DNA of 64,000 nucleotides, from contig JACGCM010002205.1 of the NCBI GenBank assembly GCA_014058105.1, forward strand, positions 4,836,001-4,900,000. The letters are read 5' to 3'. A model generated the notes under the pieces. That model searched no databases. It was not told where the DNA came from and was given only the letters and a program-made list of their open reading frames with translations. The position numbers and the translations under genes were made by a program. The DNA is from Kingdonia uniflora. Lineage: Eukaryota; Streptophyta; Magnoliopsida; Ranunculales; Circaeasteraceae. This document shows, piece after piece, positions 12,016 through 22,377 of this stretch (within the stretch, counting starts at the first letter, position 1; each line of letters opens with the position of its first letter).

Positions 12016-12734
12016 GTTTATTTATCTTTCTTATTGATTGATTTCTAATGCTTTAGTTTGTTCTCTCCATTACAAGCTCCATAAAGAACTCATGTCTCTC
12101 ATGGGAACCTCAATCTTCAATTTACGACGATAATAGATAGATTGAGTGACTGAAATCTATGGTTGTTTTTAGTTTTATTTAAGAATTGGTTGGTTACAGT
12201 AATTGTTAGAGGCTAAATAATGGTTCTCATGGTAACCCCTTTGTCCCTGTTAAGATTTGTATTAAGACTATTAAAAATATGTGTCCTCTGTTTTGTTCGA
12301 TGCCGAGATTGACTTAGGATGTCCAATATCTGGGTTTATAGGTATATTTGTGGATTGGGTGGGATAGTTGGAGGGTGCAGCTTCTCTGCTCAAGGACTAT
12401 AGTGTGCCGTCTTTGGGTTTTGTAGGTGTTAGATAGGAAGAAGAGACTGTTTTTCGCTAGGATTTTACCTTCAAGCTGTTATGTAGAGCTTAGGATGCTC
12501 ATATTGCTTGGAAACTACACCGTACTGTGAGCAGTGAGTGAGATGGCATAGATGGAGCCTGGAGGGCCATGCTCTAACAGTGAAACTATGTTGGGACGAT
12601 CTTGGAGTCTCCAATAGGGTGATTAAGTTATAAATATTTATTGCGATATCAATGCAAAGTGCATCATCTTTAGTGGTTATACTTATAATTCGCTATCTGA
12701 ATCATTTCCCTTTATGGGAAAGCAAGTATGGTTA

Positions 12735-13200
12735 ACCATGTTTTTTAGACGCTTGAACAATTACCTGAATTAAAATGTGATCGCACGATAAATTCTGTAA
12801 ATGCGTTACATAGTGCTTATGTAGATTCTAAGAAGTATAACGGAAGTTGAGCCACGATTTTGTGAACTAATGAAGGAGTTTGAGCTTACCCCGGATAAGT
12901 ATTCGTATATTATTGTCATTAGGGCAATTTGTCAAAGGGGTAATTTTAATGAGGTGATTGGGATGCTAGTAATGAGGTGATTGGGATGTTAGATGAAATG
13001 GAGAAGAATGAGGCGATAAGTATTCGTACACATCTATATTACTTATGGAATTATTTTGAATGGTTGTATAATAAGTGTGAGTTGTTTTTGGAGGGTGAGG
13101 AGATTTGGTCAAGGATGGAAAAGGGTGATGTTGTTCCTGATATACAATATTATACGACAGATATAGTACATCAAAGCATTTGGGTACGAGTAGTGATTTA
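12735..13200 (+). pseudogene. Pentatricopeptide-repeat (PPR) gene fragment, broken
   Basis: At 12,735-12,850 the frame reads TLEQLPELKCDRTINSVNAL then HSAYVDSKKY, and at 12,870-12,960 MKEFELTPDKYSYIIVIRAI then CQRGNFNEVIGML. The next piece, after 12,977, gives LDEMEKNEAI and EIWSRMEKGDVVPDIQYYTT. These match the helix pairs of P-class PPR proteins, which bind organellar RNA. A 22-bp tandem duplication (taatgaggtgattgggatg... at about 12,948 and 12,970) shifts the frame, and stops occur near 12,743 and 12,849. Only about three or four repeats remain of a protein that normally has ten or more. Confidence 0.7.
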
Positions 13201-13468
13201 GGTGGTGTTGCTTTTAAGTTACCAACTGCTGAATTTTTTTTGTTGAAATTTTTTTTAGTACTTAAAAGAAGCAAAACAAACACCACCTTAGTTCATCGAG
13301 GGAGATGGATAGGTTTAAGTGTAATTTGATTCGGCCATGAACATTGATCTTATAGGCAACGGAAGGCGCGTCGATATAGTTACTGGTAGCGTCGAAGGCG
13401 CGTCGGCATTGTTACCGTGGCGAGCCACGGGTAGTGCTAGTATATATATATAGGGAAAGGATTTAGAG

Positions 13469-13632
13469 ACACTCAAGTCTCAAACACTCAAGTCTCACTC
13501 AATCACAACAACTCATCTAATAGAGATGAGTGGTTTTCAAAATTTGATGATTTCCTATAAGGGAAATGAGGTAGAAAAATACTAGGTCCTACCTGCCCCA
13601 CTCTCTCTAGCTGGCAGACATTTTCCTCTCTC
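13469..13632 (+). repeat. Left terminal inverted repeat of element B
   Basis: About 160 bp pair with 27,250-27,411 in reverse complement. Shared blocks include CACTCAAGTCTCAAACACTC, ACTCATCTAATAGAGATGAG (itself containing an inverted repeat around TAGA), ATTTCCTATAA and GCCCCACTCTCTCTAGCTGG. A (GTCTCT) microsatellite follows near 13,729-13,752. Confidence 0.9.
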
Positions 13633-14054
13633 ACTCTCCAAAATTTTAAATTCGATCAAAAATTTAAAATTGGAGCAACCCATCACTCAAGTCTCTCTCT
13701 TTCTTTTATATTACTTTTTTTTCTCTCTCTGTCTCTGTCTCTGTCTCTGTCTCATATTACACACTCTTGCTTGTTATTTTTGCCATTAGAGGTGAAATTT
13801 CAGTCTCAAAAGGGAAGCAATTCTGCCATAAGAGGTAAAATTGATTTCTCCAAAGAACTCTGACACCCTTGCTGACAGTACACTTCCCCGACAAGTACTT
13901 TATGACACTTACTCGACAATAGTACACTTTAATGTTATGAAATTTGTTAGAATAATGTAATCTCCTGTGCAATTTCTCTTTGATTGATTACCTGCAGGTG
14001 GGTCCCATGAGAATTTGATAATTTAGTAGCATAACACTGAACTGAGACTAAATA

Positions 14055-14276
14055 ATTGTCGGATTCGACAATATCAGTAGTGCGATCCTCACATACACTA
14101 TTATATTTGTCGAATTTGACAATATTATATATGACTGTTGGAGACACACTAGCTGAATTGTCGAACTCGACAATATTACATGTGAATGTTTAAGGCATAG
14201 TAACTAAATTATCAAACTCGACAATATTACATATGAATGTTTGAGGCACGATAACTAAATTGTCGAACTAAACAAT
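14055..14276. repeat. Palindrome cluster 1 (five units, 51-bp period)
   Basis: Five copies of an 18-bp palindrome close to ATTGTCGAATTCGACAAT begin at 14,055, 14,106, 14,157, 14,208 and 14,259: exactly 51 bp apart. The intervening sequence is partly conserved between units 3-5 (for example tgaatgttt, aggca, taactaaa), so the array grew by tandem duplication. It lies between the left TIR and the 100-codon ORF. Two half-like sites (ccgacaa, ctcgacaat) lie further left at about 13,888 and 13,913. Confidence 0.9.
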
Positions 14277-14299
14277 ATTACTGTGCAGAGTGAACGGAG

Positions 14300-14602
14300 A
14301 TGGTGAAGACGAGGTCTCAGAGTCGTCGGGAGGCTGCTTCTCGACGTATTAAGCAATTGTATGGCGAACTGGTATTGCGTTATTTTGGTTCGAATAATTT
14401 GAACGGTCCACCATTACCGCTGCATGAGGCGAGCTACGAAGGAATGTGCGAGGCTGAGGCAATATTGTGGAGGGAGGATATCCATTTGCATTGTCAGTTA
14501 CAGTCGGTCATCATGCATCTAATGGCGCGGACCGCAGCTCTTGTTGCCCGGGCCAGGGAACTGGTTAAGAAGGAAGGCTCTAGTTCTGTCGGTGTAGTTT
14601 AG
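14300..14602 (+). CDS. Intact 100-codon ORF of element B, basic N-terminus, unknown family
   Basis: The ORF starts ATGGTGAAGACG at 14,300 and is uninterrupted to TAG. Residues 1-25 are strongly basic (MVKTRSQSRREAASRRIKQL); the remainder looks largely helical, with Leu/Met/Ala-rich segments (CQLQSVIMHLMARTAALVAR). I do not recognise a family. It lies only 24 bp after the last palindrome of the left cluster and upstream of the FAR1 remnant on the same strand, so it could be a separate small element protein or an upstream exon. The surrounding genes of the element are broken while this one is open, which is notable but could be chance for 100 codons. Confidence 0.45.
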   Translation: MVKTRSQSRREAASRRIKQLYGELVLRYFGSNNLNGPPLPLHEASYEGMCEAEAILWREDIHLHCQLQSVIMHLMARTAALVARARELVKKEGSSSVGVV

Positions 14603-14890
14603 GATTTGTTGTTTAGGTATTCTGGTTGTAATGTTGTTAGAAGGTACATGTAATGAAGTAGTTGTAGTATTCACCAAGTGACGAATAAATTTTGAATGGT
14701 ACAACGAGTTTTTGTGTGTGATTGTTTACATTTTGTATTCTGTCTTTTGTAGTATGTGATGTAATGAAGAATTATGAAATTAACATGCGTTGGACTTGAA
14801 TTGTGTTTGGTTTGTGATATTTTATTCAATTACTTTACTTACAACTCACAATCGTTTCTTTTATGTGTGAACTTCTCAGTCAGATCGACA

Positions 14891-15493
14891 ATGGAAGACT
14901 CCGTCGATAAAAATTGGTCAAAAGTTATTGGTGAGGAGTCCTTAGAAAGGTGTGAAAATGAACGTATTGTAGACCCATTTTTTGCGGAAGCCCCATACGA
15001 GGGTCAACATTTTGATACTATAGAGGATGCACATCTGTGGTATGAATGATATGGAAGAGGGTAGGGTTTCTCTATCAGGATACACAATTCTACTAAGCGT
15101 CCGAGATCAGATGATATAGACAGATCCCACTTTTATTCTATGAGTAATGGCTTTTCAAAGAAAAACCTTGGGAATCCAGAGAGTAGTGACGTAATTAGTA
15201 ACAAAAGATCATCTGATAAGTGTGGGTGTAAAGCAACAATGAACATAAATTGGAATACCAAAATAGGCAAATATGTAGTCATAAGATTCACAGATATCCA
15301 TAACCATAAACTCGTATCTCTACGGAATCAGCATCGGATGAAGGTTAACAGATTCATTCCTGAAGCAGCAAAAAACCTTACAGCGGTATTTGAGCTCCAC
15401 AATATTCCGGCCAACAAGGTCCTGGCATTATTCCCAGATAGAACCTTTAGCATACGGGATTGTTACAACCACAATGCCAAAATAAATAACGAC
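14891..15493 (+). pseudogene. FAR1-type DNA-binding domain, remnant of MULE transposase (element B)
   Basis: From ATG at 14,891 one reading frame runs to 15,493, broken only by TGA at about 15,047 and TAG at about 15,062. It reads FDTIEDAHLWYE, then GFSIRIHNSTKR, then CGCKATMNINWNTKIGKYVV and DIHNHKLVS. This is the order and spacing of the FAR1/FHY3 zinc-binding DNA-binding domain (the Cys and His-x-His parts are visible). It continues with a helical segment (about 15,345-15,470), then stops. The MULE catalytic domain and SWIM finger expected downstream are absent: by 15,780 the sequence is non-coding. It aligns by context with the transposase of element A, which has lost the opposite half. 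Confidence 0.8.
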
Positions 15494-15496
15494 TAG

Positions 15497-16023
15497 TCAG
15501 AGGAGATGCACAAACCGCGCTGGAGTACTCGGCAACCATGGCAAACGGACATGCCCACTTCTCAAAATGATGATAGCAGAATTAAGCAAGTATATATTCG
15601 ACACTATGCATAAACGGCATATTCTCCGTGATTTCTTTATAATGTGTTCCATTATATATTTATGCCATATTTTCAATAATGAGTTCCATGTAGGAGACAA
15701 CAATAATGAGGAATCTGTTCAGCCGTTGCACTCAAATTCTGACAACCACAACATCTAGGAAAACAGAAGGTGTTCATATGCATTGACTAATAAATATGTA
15801 TTTGATTATTATTGAGAGATTAGTGTGTTGATTCAATATTATATTTGCTTTGTAATTGGAATTTAGGACAATAGCAATGTCGTATTTCACGGATAAAATA
15901 GCAATGAATTATTTACAGTTTGGGGATTATGTTGCTTTATGCACTCTCTATAAATTTGTATATTGTCGAAAATACTATATTAAATTGTCGGGTTATGTAA
16001 TAGATCTTCTATAATTTAACTAA
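15497..16023. other. Non-coding stretch where the transposase core should be
   Basis: After the FAR1 remnant only scraps of possible coding sequence remain (to about 15,757), then AT-rich DNA. No MULE catalytic domain is recognisable on either strand, which implies a deletion within element B. Confidence 0.5.
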
Positions 16024-16198
16024 ATTGTCGATTTCGACAATATTATATACCCTTAACTCTAATTATACTTTATAATATTGTCGGGTTCGACAATATTACA
16101 AATGGATAATTCGAAATACATTACCAAAATTGTCGAAATAGACAATATTATACATTGCAAATAACCATATGCACTAAAGTATTGTCGAAATTGACAAT
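16024..16198. repeat. Palindrome cluster 2 (four units)
   Basis: Copies of the ATTGTCGA..TCGACAAT palindrome begin at 16,024, 16,077, 16,129 and 16,181, with spacing of 53, 52 and 52 bp; a half copy (tattgtcg) occurs at about 15,961. The cluster lies in the spacer between the convergent FAR1 remnant and OTU-like gene. Confidence 0.9.
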
Positions 16199-16473
16199 AT
16201 TTCATTTTTTAGATCCATGTGCACTGTTAAAATATTATTCAGAGACAATATGTATATTTTGAAGAGGGGAGAGTCAGAAATGAGATTCAGATGACATAAC
16301 AGAAATGTATATACTACAAAAATAAATCAACAATGGAGTGTTATACTAAAAATTATATACTGTGATAAATATTGAACTAAATGAACTGTCATATACAAAA
16401 AGGGAAAAAATTATATATTGTGATAAAGATTGAGTTAACATAACTGTGATATACAAAGATTTGGTCGACAACC
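16199..16473. other. Spacer downstream of the OTU-like ORF
   Basis: AT-rich DNA between palindrome cluster 2 and the stop of the OTU-like ORF, with a loosely repeated motif (gtgataaa.attga near 16,362 and 16,418). No gene is visible. Confidence 0.4.
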
Positions 16474-17388
16474 CTATTTGATTGTCGACAAACCAACAAC
16501 AACCATGTCATTAACTTTATACCCCTGATACTTGTGCTCTCTAAGTAATGCCTTGAAGTTCCTTACCCTCACATCAAAATACCTAGTCAGTTGTTCTCTC
16601 ATAAAACCCAAAGGAATTTCCAGATTTACATGACTGTAGAAAATAGTATAAATTTGAGGTATTGGTGCATCGAACCTTGGAAACAAGCGAACGAAATGGT
16701 TGTCCGCCCCCAAACAAGACCACCAATACTTACTAGTATCCATAACTAGGTTTTGGAACCTCTCCTTATTTGAAGTAGTATTTCTTTTACGTGCCCAAAA
16801 GAGGGGTAATAATGTATATGCTTCAGTATGGCTAATGAAGACTACAACCTTCTCATAGTAAGTGGATAGTAAATGTACCATATGCCTATACTCCACATGT
16901 TGATGACCATAAGAACATGCATGCAACAAAATTTGATACGCGTTCCCACCGTCTGGAATAAATTGTATACCCAATGTTTGGCTGAAGATACTCTTCCAGA
17001 ATGCGGGGTCCTTGCAGAGAAAGGTCTTCAATGATTTCATTACATCTGGCAATCTATGTTGGCTCTGGTACTGAATCACGACGGTAACCCTAAAACAAGA
17101 ATTGCTATCACTGATTTCGACACCACAAACATCAACAAGATACTTCGTCCATGGTTGAAATAAAAGTTCTTGCATCTTTTTTTTCTTAGCCATTTTCTCC
17201 CTCCTAGCAATGACAACATTTTCAAGGGTTACAGCCGTGGAAACCAAGTTTTCTTGATAATCTCCCTTGGGTCCTTGTTGTGTTATTGTAAAGAATCTTT
17301 CGTTCTGCTCAAAAATTTCTTCAAAAATTGGGTCCCCCATGTCTCTCATCCCTTCACTTGCGAGTGCCTTCTTCAATGTTTGACGCAA
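16474..17388 (-). CDS. OTU-like domain ORF of element B (304 codons), catalytic Cys replaced
   Basis: This is the longest open frame in the window. Residues 1-100 are charged and helical, including the basic run MAKKKKMQELL. The OTU-like domain follows. The active-site block reads FIPDGGNAYQILLHACSYGH, with Ala where DGNC has the catalytic Cys. The block YRHMVHLLSTYYEKVVVFIS is followed by AYTLLPLFW, the usual pre-terminal strands. ADNHFVRLFPRFDAPIP keeps the NHFV histidine typical of MULE-borne OTU domains. About 60 residues follow. The loss of Cys with retention of His argues for a non-catalytic, perhaps ubiquitin-binding role if expressed, or simple decay. Being last exon(s) of the PMD gene is inferred from element A. 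Confidence 0.6.
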   Translation of the reverse strand: MRQTLKKALASEGMRDMGDPIFEEIFEQNERFFTITQQGPKGDYQENLVSTAVTLENVVIARREKMAKKKKMQELLFQPWTKYLVDVCGVEISDSNSCFRVTVVIQYQSQHRLPDVMKSLKTFLCKDPAFWKSIFSQTLGIQFIPDGGNAYQILLHACSYGHQHVEYRHMVHLLSTYYEKVVVFISHTEAYTLLPLFWARKRNTTSNKERFQNLVMDTSKYWWSCLGADNHFVRLFPRFDAPIPQIYTIFYSHVNLEIPLGFMREQLTRYFDVRVRNFKALLREHKYQGYKVNDMVVVGLSTIK

Positions 17389-17439
17389 ACCTCCTACAAT
17401 AAGTCCTCATATTAGAACAGACAGTAATATTAGAACAAT

Positions 17440-17910
17440 ATTATCGATTTCGACAATATTATATATCCATAATTCCAATTACAGTGTCATAATTGTCGAA
17501 CTTGACAATAATATATTGTACAAGTGTACATATATATTACCAATATTGTCAATTTCGACAATATGCAGTTGGTAATCGTCGAATTCGACAATAATGACTT
17601 CAAACCATGCATTAAATAGAACAATCTCAAATAGGTACAAGAGTTAGGAATATGTCATACCCATTCACTGTTATCAATTTCCAAAGTCTTCTTCCTCTCT
17701 TCAGAATTAACTAGTTTGTTATGCAGAAACAAAAATCCAACATTAGGATAATGATATTTGGTACAAGTACATGTACATGTACATTATCTATATTGTCGAG
17801 TTCGACAATATTTTGCATGTACAACTCCAAATACAATTCTTAATTGTCGAATTCGACAATATTCGATTTTAGTAACATGATTTTGAAGCCATATTGTCGA
17901 ATTCGATAAT
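17440..17910. repeat. Palindrome cluster 3 (seven units, two sub-arrays)
   Basis: Palindromes begin at 17,440, 17,492, 17,545 and 17,575, and then at 17,792, 17,843 and 17,893. Spacing is 52, 53, 30 and then 51, 50 bp. The copy at 17,843 is the perfect form ATTGTCGAATTCGACAAT. They lie in introns just upstream of the OTU-like ORF, and the two sub-arrays accompany two duplicated coiled-coil exons. Confidence 0.9.
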
Positions 17911-18045
17911 TATCACTTGGTTAATGCATTACACAGAGTAATCTCAAATGGGTACAAGAGTTAGGAATATGACATACCCATTCACTGTTATTTGCTTCTA
18001 AAGACTTCATCCTCTCTTCAGCATTAACCAACTTCTGTTGCTGAA
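17655..18045 (-). other. Duplicated coiled-coil exon pair (element B)
   Basis: Two minus-strand exon-like segments are near copies. At 18,045-17,977 one reads KLVNAEERMKSLEANNSEW followed by a GTATGTC donor; at 17,722-17,660 the other reads KLVNSEERKKTLEIDNSEW followed by GTATGAC. The flanking intron sequence (gggtacaagagttaggaatatg) is duplicated too, giving a period of about 309 bp. This is a tandem exon duplication that lengthens the coiled coil by one exon in phase. Confidence 0.75.
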
Positions 18046-19890
18046 AAAATATCCAACATTAGAATAAACAGTAAAATCAACATTCTATATAATTAAGAAG
18101 GATGAGGGGGGGAGTTTACGAGATGGTTAGTTTCCTCCGTATATCTCGCTGCTTCTTTCTTATACTTGGATGTCCAGTTTATTATCTGTTCAAAATACAT
18201 AAAGGAGATGATCTATATAACTCCAGTTCATTTAAATGTGTTTTTGGGTACTACATTTGATTTTGAGCAAGGGTTAACCGATATTGAACATAGATTCCAA
18301 AATGAATACTACATCTGATTTTAGATAATCAAACACAAACTCCAATCCACTAACTAAGAAATTTGTACACAAAATTAAACTTAAATTCAATATTATCAAA
18401 CACAAACTCTAATTCACTAACTAAAAAATTCGTACCCAAAATTAAACTTAAATTCACTATTATCAACAGACAAACTCCAATTTACTAACTACAATTAATT
18501 TCATTCATTTCAAATGACTTACAAAATCTTCTTTCATAATCAACTTCTTCTTATCATCCTCATGTGCAGCCAATAAGTCTTCATACTTCTTTGCAAGGGT
18601 TATGTCTGGCACAGGCTGATGTGATTGTAGCACAGCAAGCTGTTTAAAACATGAGCACAAGAACAATGTTACCAGACTTACAAATAAGGGATAACTAATT
18701 TAACCACAAACTAATAGTAAATTTTGGTAAACTCACAGGTGTAGCTGGAAGAAGTTACAAGTCTATCTGATCCATCAAAAATGCATTGACCATTTTTAAT
18801 GACTCGATCTATTTACACTATACACATTGGGGACAAAATAATCACGTTAGATGCAAGAATGATTAATGGAAGACTATAAGTAATTAGGGGTTAGAGACAC
18901 TCAACACTATTACCTTTTTATTAAACTCATTACCTTTTTATTCAACTCAACAGATAAGCTTAATTACAGTCTTCAAGGCCAGATTTTTACCTTAGCTTGC
19001 CTCCAAACTTGTATTTTTTCTTCCAATTTTTTGTACTTTAATATCTACAAACATAAATTTGACAACAAAAATTAGGATTTTGACAAAAATAAACAATAGA
19101 TGCGATAATGACATATGCCTAAGACCTTACCTTCGCATCTAACTACCTTGGCAGATCTGCAAACTCTAGTGCACATTACTAGTTAACTGCACGCTTTAGT
19201 TCAATCTCCTCCTTCATTTGTTAAATGGTTTCTTTCAGCAAATCACATTCACTTGTCTAAGGTTAAATTGACAAGAAACATTTAGATTACTTTCTATGTT
19301 TTTATCGATCTCGACAATAATACATATAGATGATTTCAGAAATCACTGAAAAAATTATCGAATTCGATAATTTACATGTTTCCACCTTCACATACACTGT
19401 AATAATTATCGAACTCGACAATTACTTATACTAATAACTATACATAAAAACTAATATTATGCACAACTAAAGATAGGTATAACTGATCTTCTCTTTGAGA
19501 CACTCTCTTAGGTTTATATTGGCTTCAGACTCATTTTCTTTATCTTCCTTGAGCTTCTGAAGCTGATCATTTACTACTTTGATTTACTGGCCATTTAGGT
19601 TTATATTTGGAAACTGACTAACATACTCATGATGCTACAGAAGTGGTAATTCAAGTGAACAAAATATTAGGGACTAAAAAGTTTGAAGTGAATATAATAT
19701 AAGGGAAGTGAGATAATAATAGTCTTAACATGTACTAACCGATGCATCATATTATTCAGCAATATCTTCAGATTAGTGTTCAGGGGTGTCACCATGCTCA
19801 TTGATACTGGCAGGTTTCCTTTGATGAATTCTAACATCATCATCTGTAGCCAGGTCAACAGTAATGGGACAGATCGTAGTCTACGAGACA
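18046..19890 (-). other. Further coiled-coil exons and introns (element B)
   Basis: Short Lys/Glu/Gln-rich exon-like segments continue. They lie near 18,190-18,120 (WTSKYKKEAARYTEETNHL), 18,640-18,530 (LAKKYEDLLAAHEDDKKKL), about 19,045-18,990 (KYKKLEEKIQVWRQAK) and 19,570-19,500 (KLKEDKENESEANINLRECL). They are separated by AT-rich introns with direct repeats (aaactccaattcactaacta variants at 18,330-18,490). Exon ends were not all determined. Confidence 0.5.
19301..19422. repeat. Palindrome cluster 4 (three units)
   Basis: Palindromes start at about 19,302, 19,354 (ATTATCGAATTCGATAAT, perfect inverted form with TA in place of GC) and 19,405, at 51-52 bp spacing, in an intron of the coiled-coil part. 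Confidence 0.85.
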
Positions 19891-20321
19891 GAGGCAAACC
19901 ACTCTAAGTATGCCTCTGTACATACTAGAGGTCCCTCTCGTACCCTCCGCCCCCTGTCAACCTTCTTTAAAACGAATACCTTCTACTTTTCGCTAGAGAA
20001 GCAATCAACCCACTCATATTTAGGGCTAAATTTCCTCCGCTCTTTTACATTCCATAGGTTGGAAACCTCTGTCAACAGTCATTTTGTGGGGATGCCTTGT
20101 TCCCGATTGAACTGCCGCATAACCCTATTTGAGTAGTAGGGCTGAACATGATCTGGACTTGCTAATACACTATATAAAAGGTGACCTCCTTGAATGCATG
20201 TGCGGAATCCCTTTTATCTTTGTATGGGTCCCATACAACCTACATGAAAAATAAATCAAATGTATTATGCACCATTAAGTTGACTAATTTTTTCCAGTAG
20301 GCTTGAGAAGGATTTAGCAAC

Positions 20322-20566
20322 ATTGTCGAATTCAACAATATTACAGTGGACTGGAAGTTATTGAGAACCTGTATTATCAATTTTGACAATTTATCATGTT
20401 CATTTCGATAATGTTGTTTATTCACAACTAAAAGAAATTGAATAATTGTTGAATTCGACAATATTATCTAGTACAATAGTAGATGTACGTAGTTAATATT
20501 GTCGAATTTGATAATTATTCAATTTACTTTAGTTGTGAATATACAACATTGTCAAAATCGACAATT
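20322..20566. repeat. Palindrome cluster 5 (five units)
   Basis: Copies start at 20,322, 20,373, 20,445, 20,498 and 20,548, with a half-site at about 20,403. Spacing is 51, 72, 53 and 50 bp. They lie in the intron between the PMD C-terminal blocks. Confidence 0.85.
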
Positions 20567-20639
20567 TTGAAGCAGTGTAATCTGCTAACTCCATGTACAA
20601 TATGATACAGTGTAGCAGGGTAATGAACTTACATCCTCC

Positions 20640-21410
20640 AGTTTGTAGTTGTCCAATGCCCCCATAAACTTGAGTAAAGCTATACCACTGTATCTATCCG
20701 TAACAGATACGTCCCATTTCTAGCAAGTACAGTGCTCGTATGTGTCAGAGTCCATCTTCTTGAGGATCCTAACAAGCTTTGGGAAATGTACAAATATCAA
20801 CGACTACATGTATATAGATAAACAAAATAAAATTAGTAGAGGTTGAAGCCATATGTAAAAAGCAGATACATAAATGAGTTTGGAATCACGTCGAGTAGTG
20901 TGGTACAGCATACAAATTGCCTCCCATCATCTCGAGATGCTGCACCCAGATTGTAATACATATGGGCTAGAACTGCTGATCCCCATGACCACTTCTTTGT
21001 CACCTTATCCTTGACAAACAAGTAAAGGTAGCGTGCGCTGACATCTATTCCCTTTTTTGTGGGGAATAGAAAGGACCCAAGGACATACAGCATATAAGCA
21101 CGAGCAACATACCTCGTTGTTAACCCCTTCTTCTTCTTGGCAGCTGCAGCGGTACCGTCACTGAGAACCTTCTCCAACTTGTATACATAATGTTTTTTTT
21201 AGTTTCCTCAGTGACAATGAATTCCCAGTACCCCCAGCTTTCAAAGACTTGAATGTATTTAAATCCTGTAGGAGGTTGTTCTCGAAAATCTCCAGAATTA
21301 CAGGAAATCCCTAGGTACCACCAATGACCGTGACATCACCATCTGGAGGCAACCCAACTAACTGCTCCACATCATCCAGAGTTGGAGTCATCTCGCCCCA
21401 TTTGAAGTAC
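20640..21410 (-). pseudogene. Plant mobile domain, blocks 2-3 (element B)
   Basis: Directly left of the inserted element the frame reads YFKWGEMTPTLDDVEQLVGL then PPDGDVTVIGG (21,409-21,320), the second half of the PMD hallmark. The segment 21,177-20,833 continues with ARAYMLYVLGSFLFPTKKG and WSWGSAVLAHMYYNLG, paralleling LKAYLLYLVGSLLFPKKTG of element A. At 20,820-20,640 the block FVHFPKL leads to a TAG stop and a GTAAGT donor. A further block at 20,240-19,890 (VVWDPYKDKRDSA) is frame-disrupted. Confidence 0.8.
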
Positions 21411-21676
21411 TACAACAAATAAGGGTTTTCACGTCACTAAAAAAGTGACGTGAAAGAGAAATAACGTCACTTTTGCAAGCGACGTTGACCAATGCGACTT
21501 GGAAAGTCTGCGGCTTCAACGTCACTTTTACGATGACATAAATACCTATCATAAACGATATTGTTTTCTAACCCATTACACGTGATTGTTGACAAAGACG
21601 TCATCTTTGGAAGTGACTTTAAAACAAATTCAAATCAACAACATCAGTTCCAAAAGTGATGTTGTTGTGTAATATA

Positions 21677-22377
21677 ATTAAAAAAATCCCTCCCATCCCC
21701 ACCCTGCTTTTCATTTTCCTTCACCTCTACTAGCACTAGCAACAAATAGTGCACACATGGTTAAGCTCCTACCTATTGCAAAAGTATAAAAAATACTTGA
21801 AAAAAATAATGCAAACTTGTCATTAGTTTCCTATATAATATTATCATTGTTCTTATGAAGTACAAGTATCAACTTCACTATGTAAACACATCATTCATAA
21901 TAAGACTCATAATCTACAACTGTTCTTGCAACCTAAGATAGTGAAAAAACTTCAAGCAACTAGTGTGGCAGCGAAGCTCAATCCATGCGTACAAAGCCTT
22001 TTTACACTTGCCTTCATCTCTATAGACCCGAAAAATGGCAAAGCTTAGCTCCCAGAGAATGTAAATCTGCAAGAGAAAACTATAATAAGATATCGCATTC
22101 ATAAGTAATTTTCTAAGAAAAATTACACAAGTACAAGTATATTGCAAAGCGAATTTCATCCAATATATACTGAAGCATTATCCTAATAACATTAATATCA
22201 GTATCTACATATATAATAATTACCTTTGATACAAGCAGCTAATAAACAATCACAAATGGGTTTAATCAAAGAAGTGTTACCAGCTTTCATCATTTGGGAA
22301 TTATGAAAATCAAGGTGTAAACAAATGTATGAAGAAGATCTAATGTCCGCAACAACTATAATTAACAAGGTCTGCAA
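21677..22377. other. Unassigned interior of the CACTA-like element
   Basis: AT-rich DNA between the left subterminal repeats and the RNase H fragment. The minus strand holds an 81-codon ORF with hydrophobic stretches (21,914-22,159) that I cannot assign. Probably captured or degenerate sequence. Confidence 0.3.

Larger units (their letters stand above)
11450..13440 (+). mobile_element. Helitron-like segment carrying gene fragments
   Basis: The right end has the canonical Helitron 3' signature: a GC-rich hairpin (ccgtgg-cgag-ccacgg, 13,415-13,430), ten bases, then CTAG at 13,437-13,440 followed by a host T. Inside lie an exon-like ORF with a GT donor (11,891-12,015) and a broken PPR fragment (12,735-13,200) on the same strand, consistent with gene capture. 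The 5' end (expected to start TC after an A) is not certain; the TCTCCC near 11,453 followed by a TA run is a candidate. No Rep/helicase gene is present, so it would be non-autonomous. Confidence 0.55.

Noticed and set aside
14055..20566. Regularly spaced palindromes resembling a CRISPR array
   Set aside because: The host is a plant, the repeats are 18-bp palindromes with degenerate centres, the spacers are partly conserved between units, and there are no cas genes.
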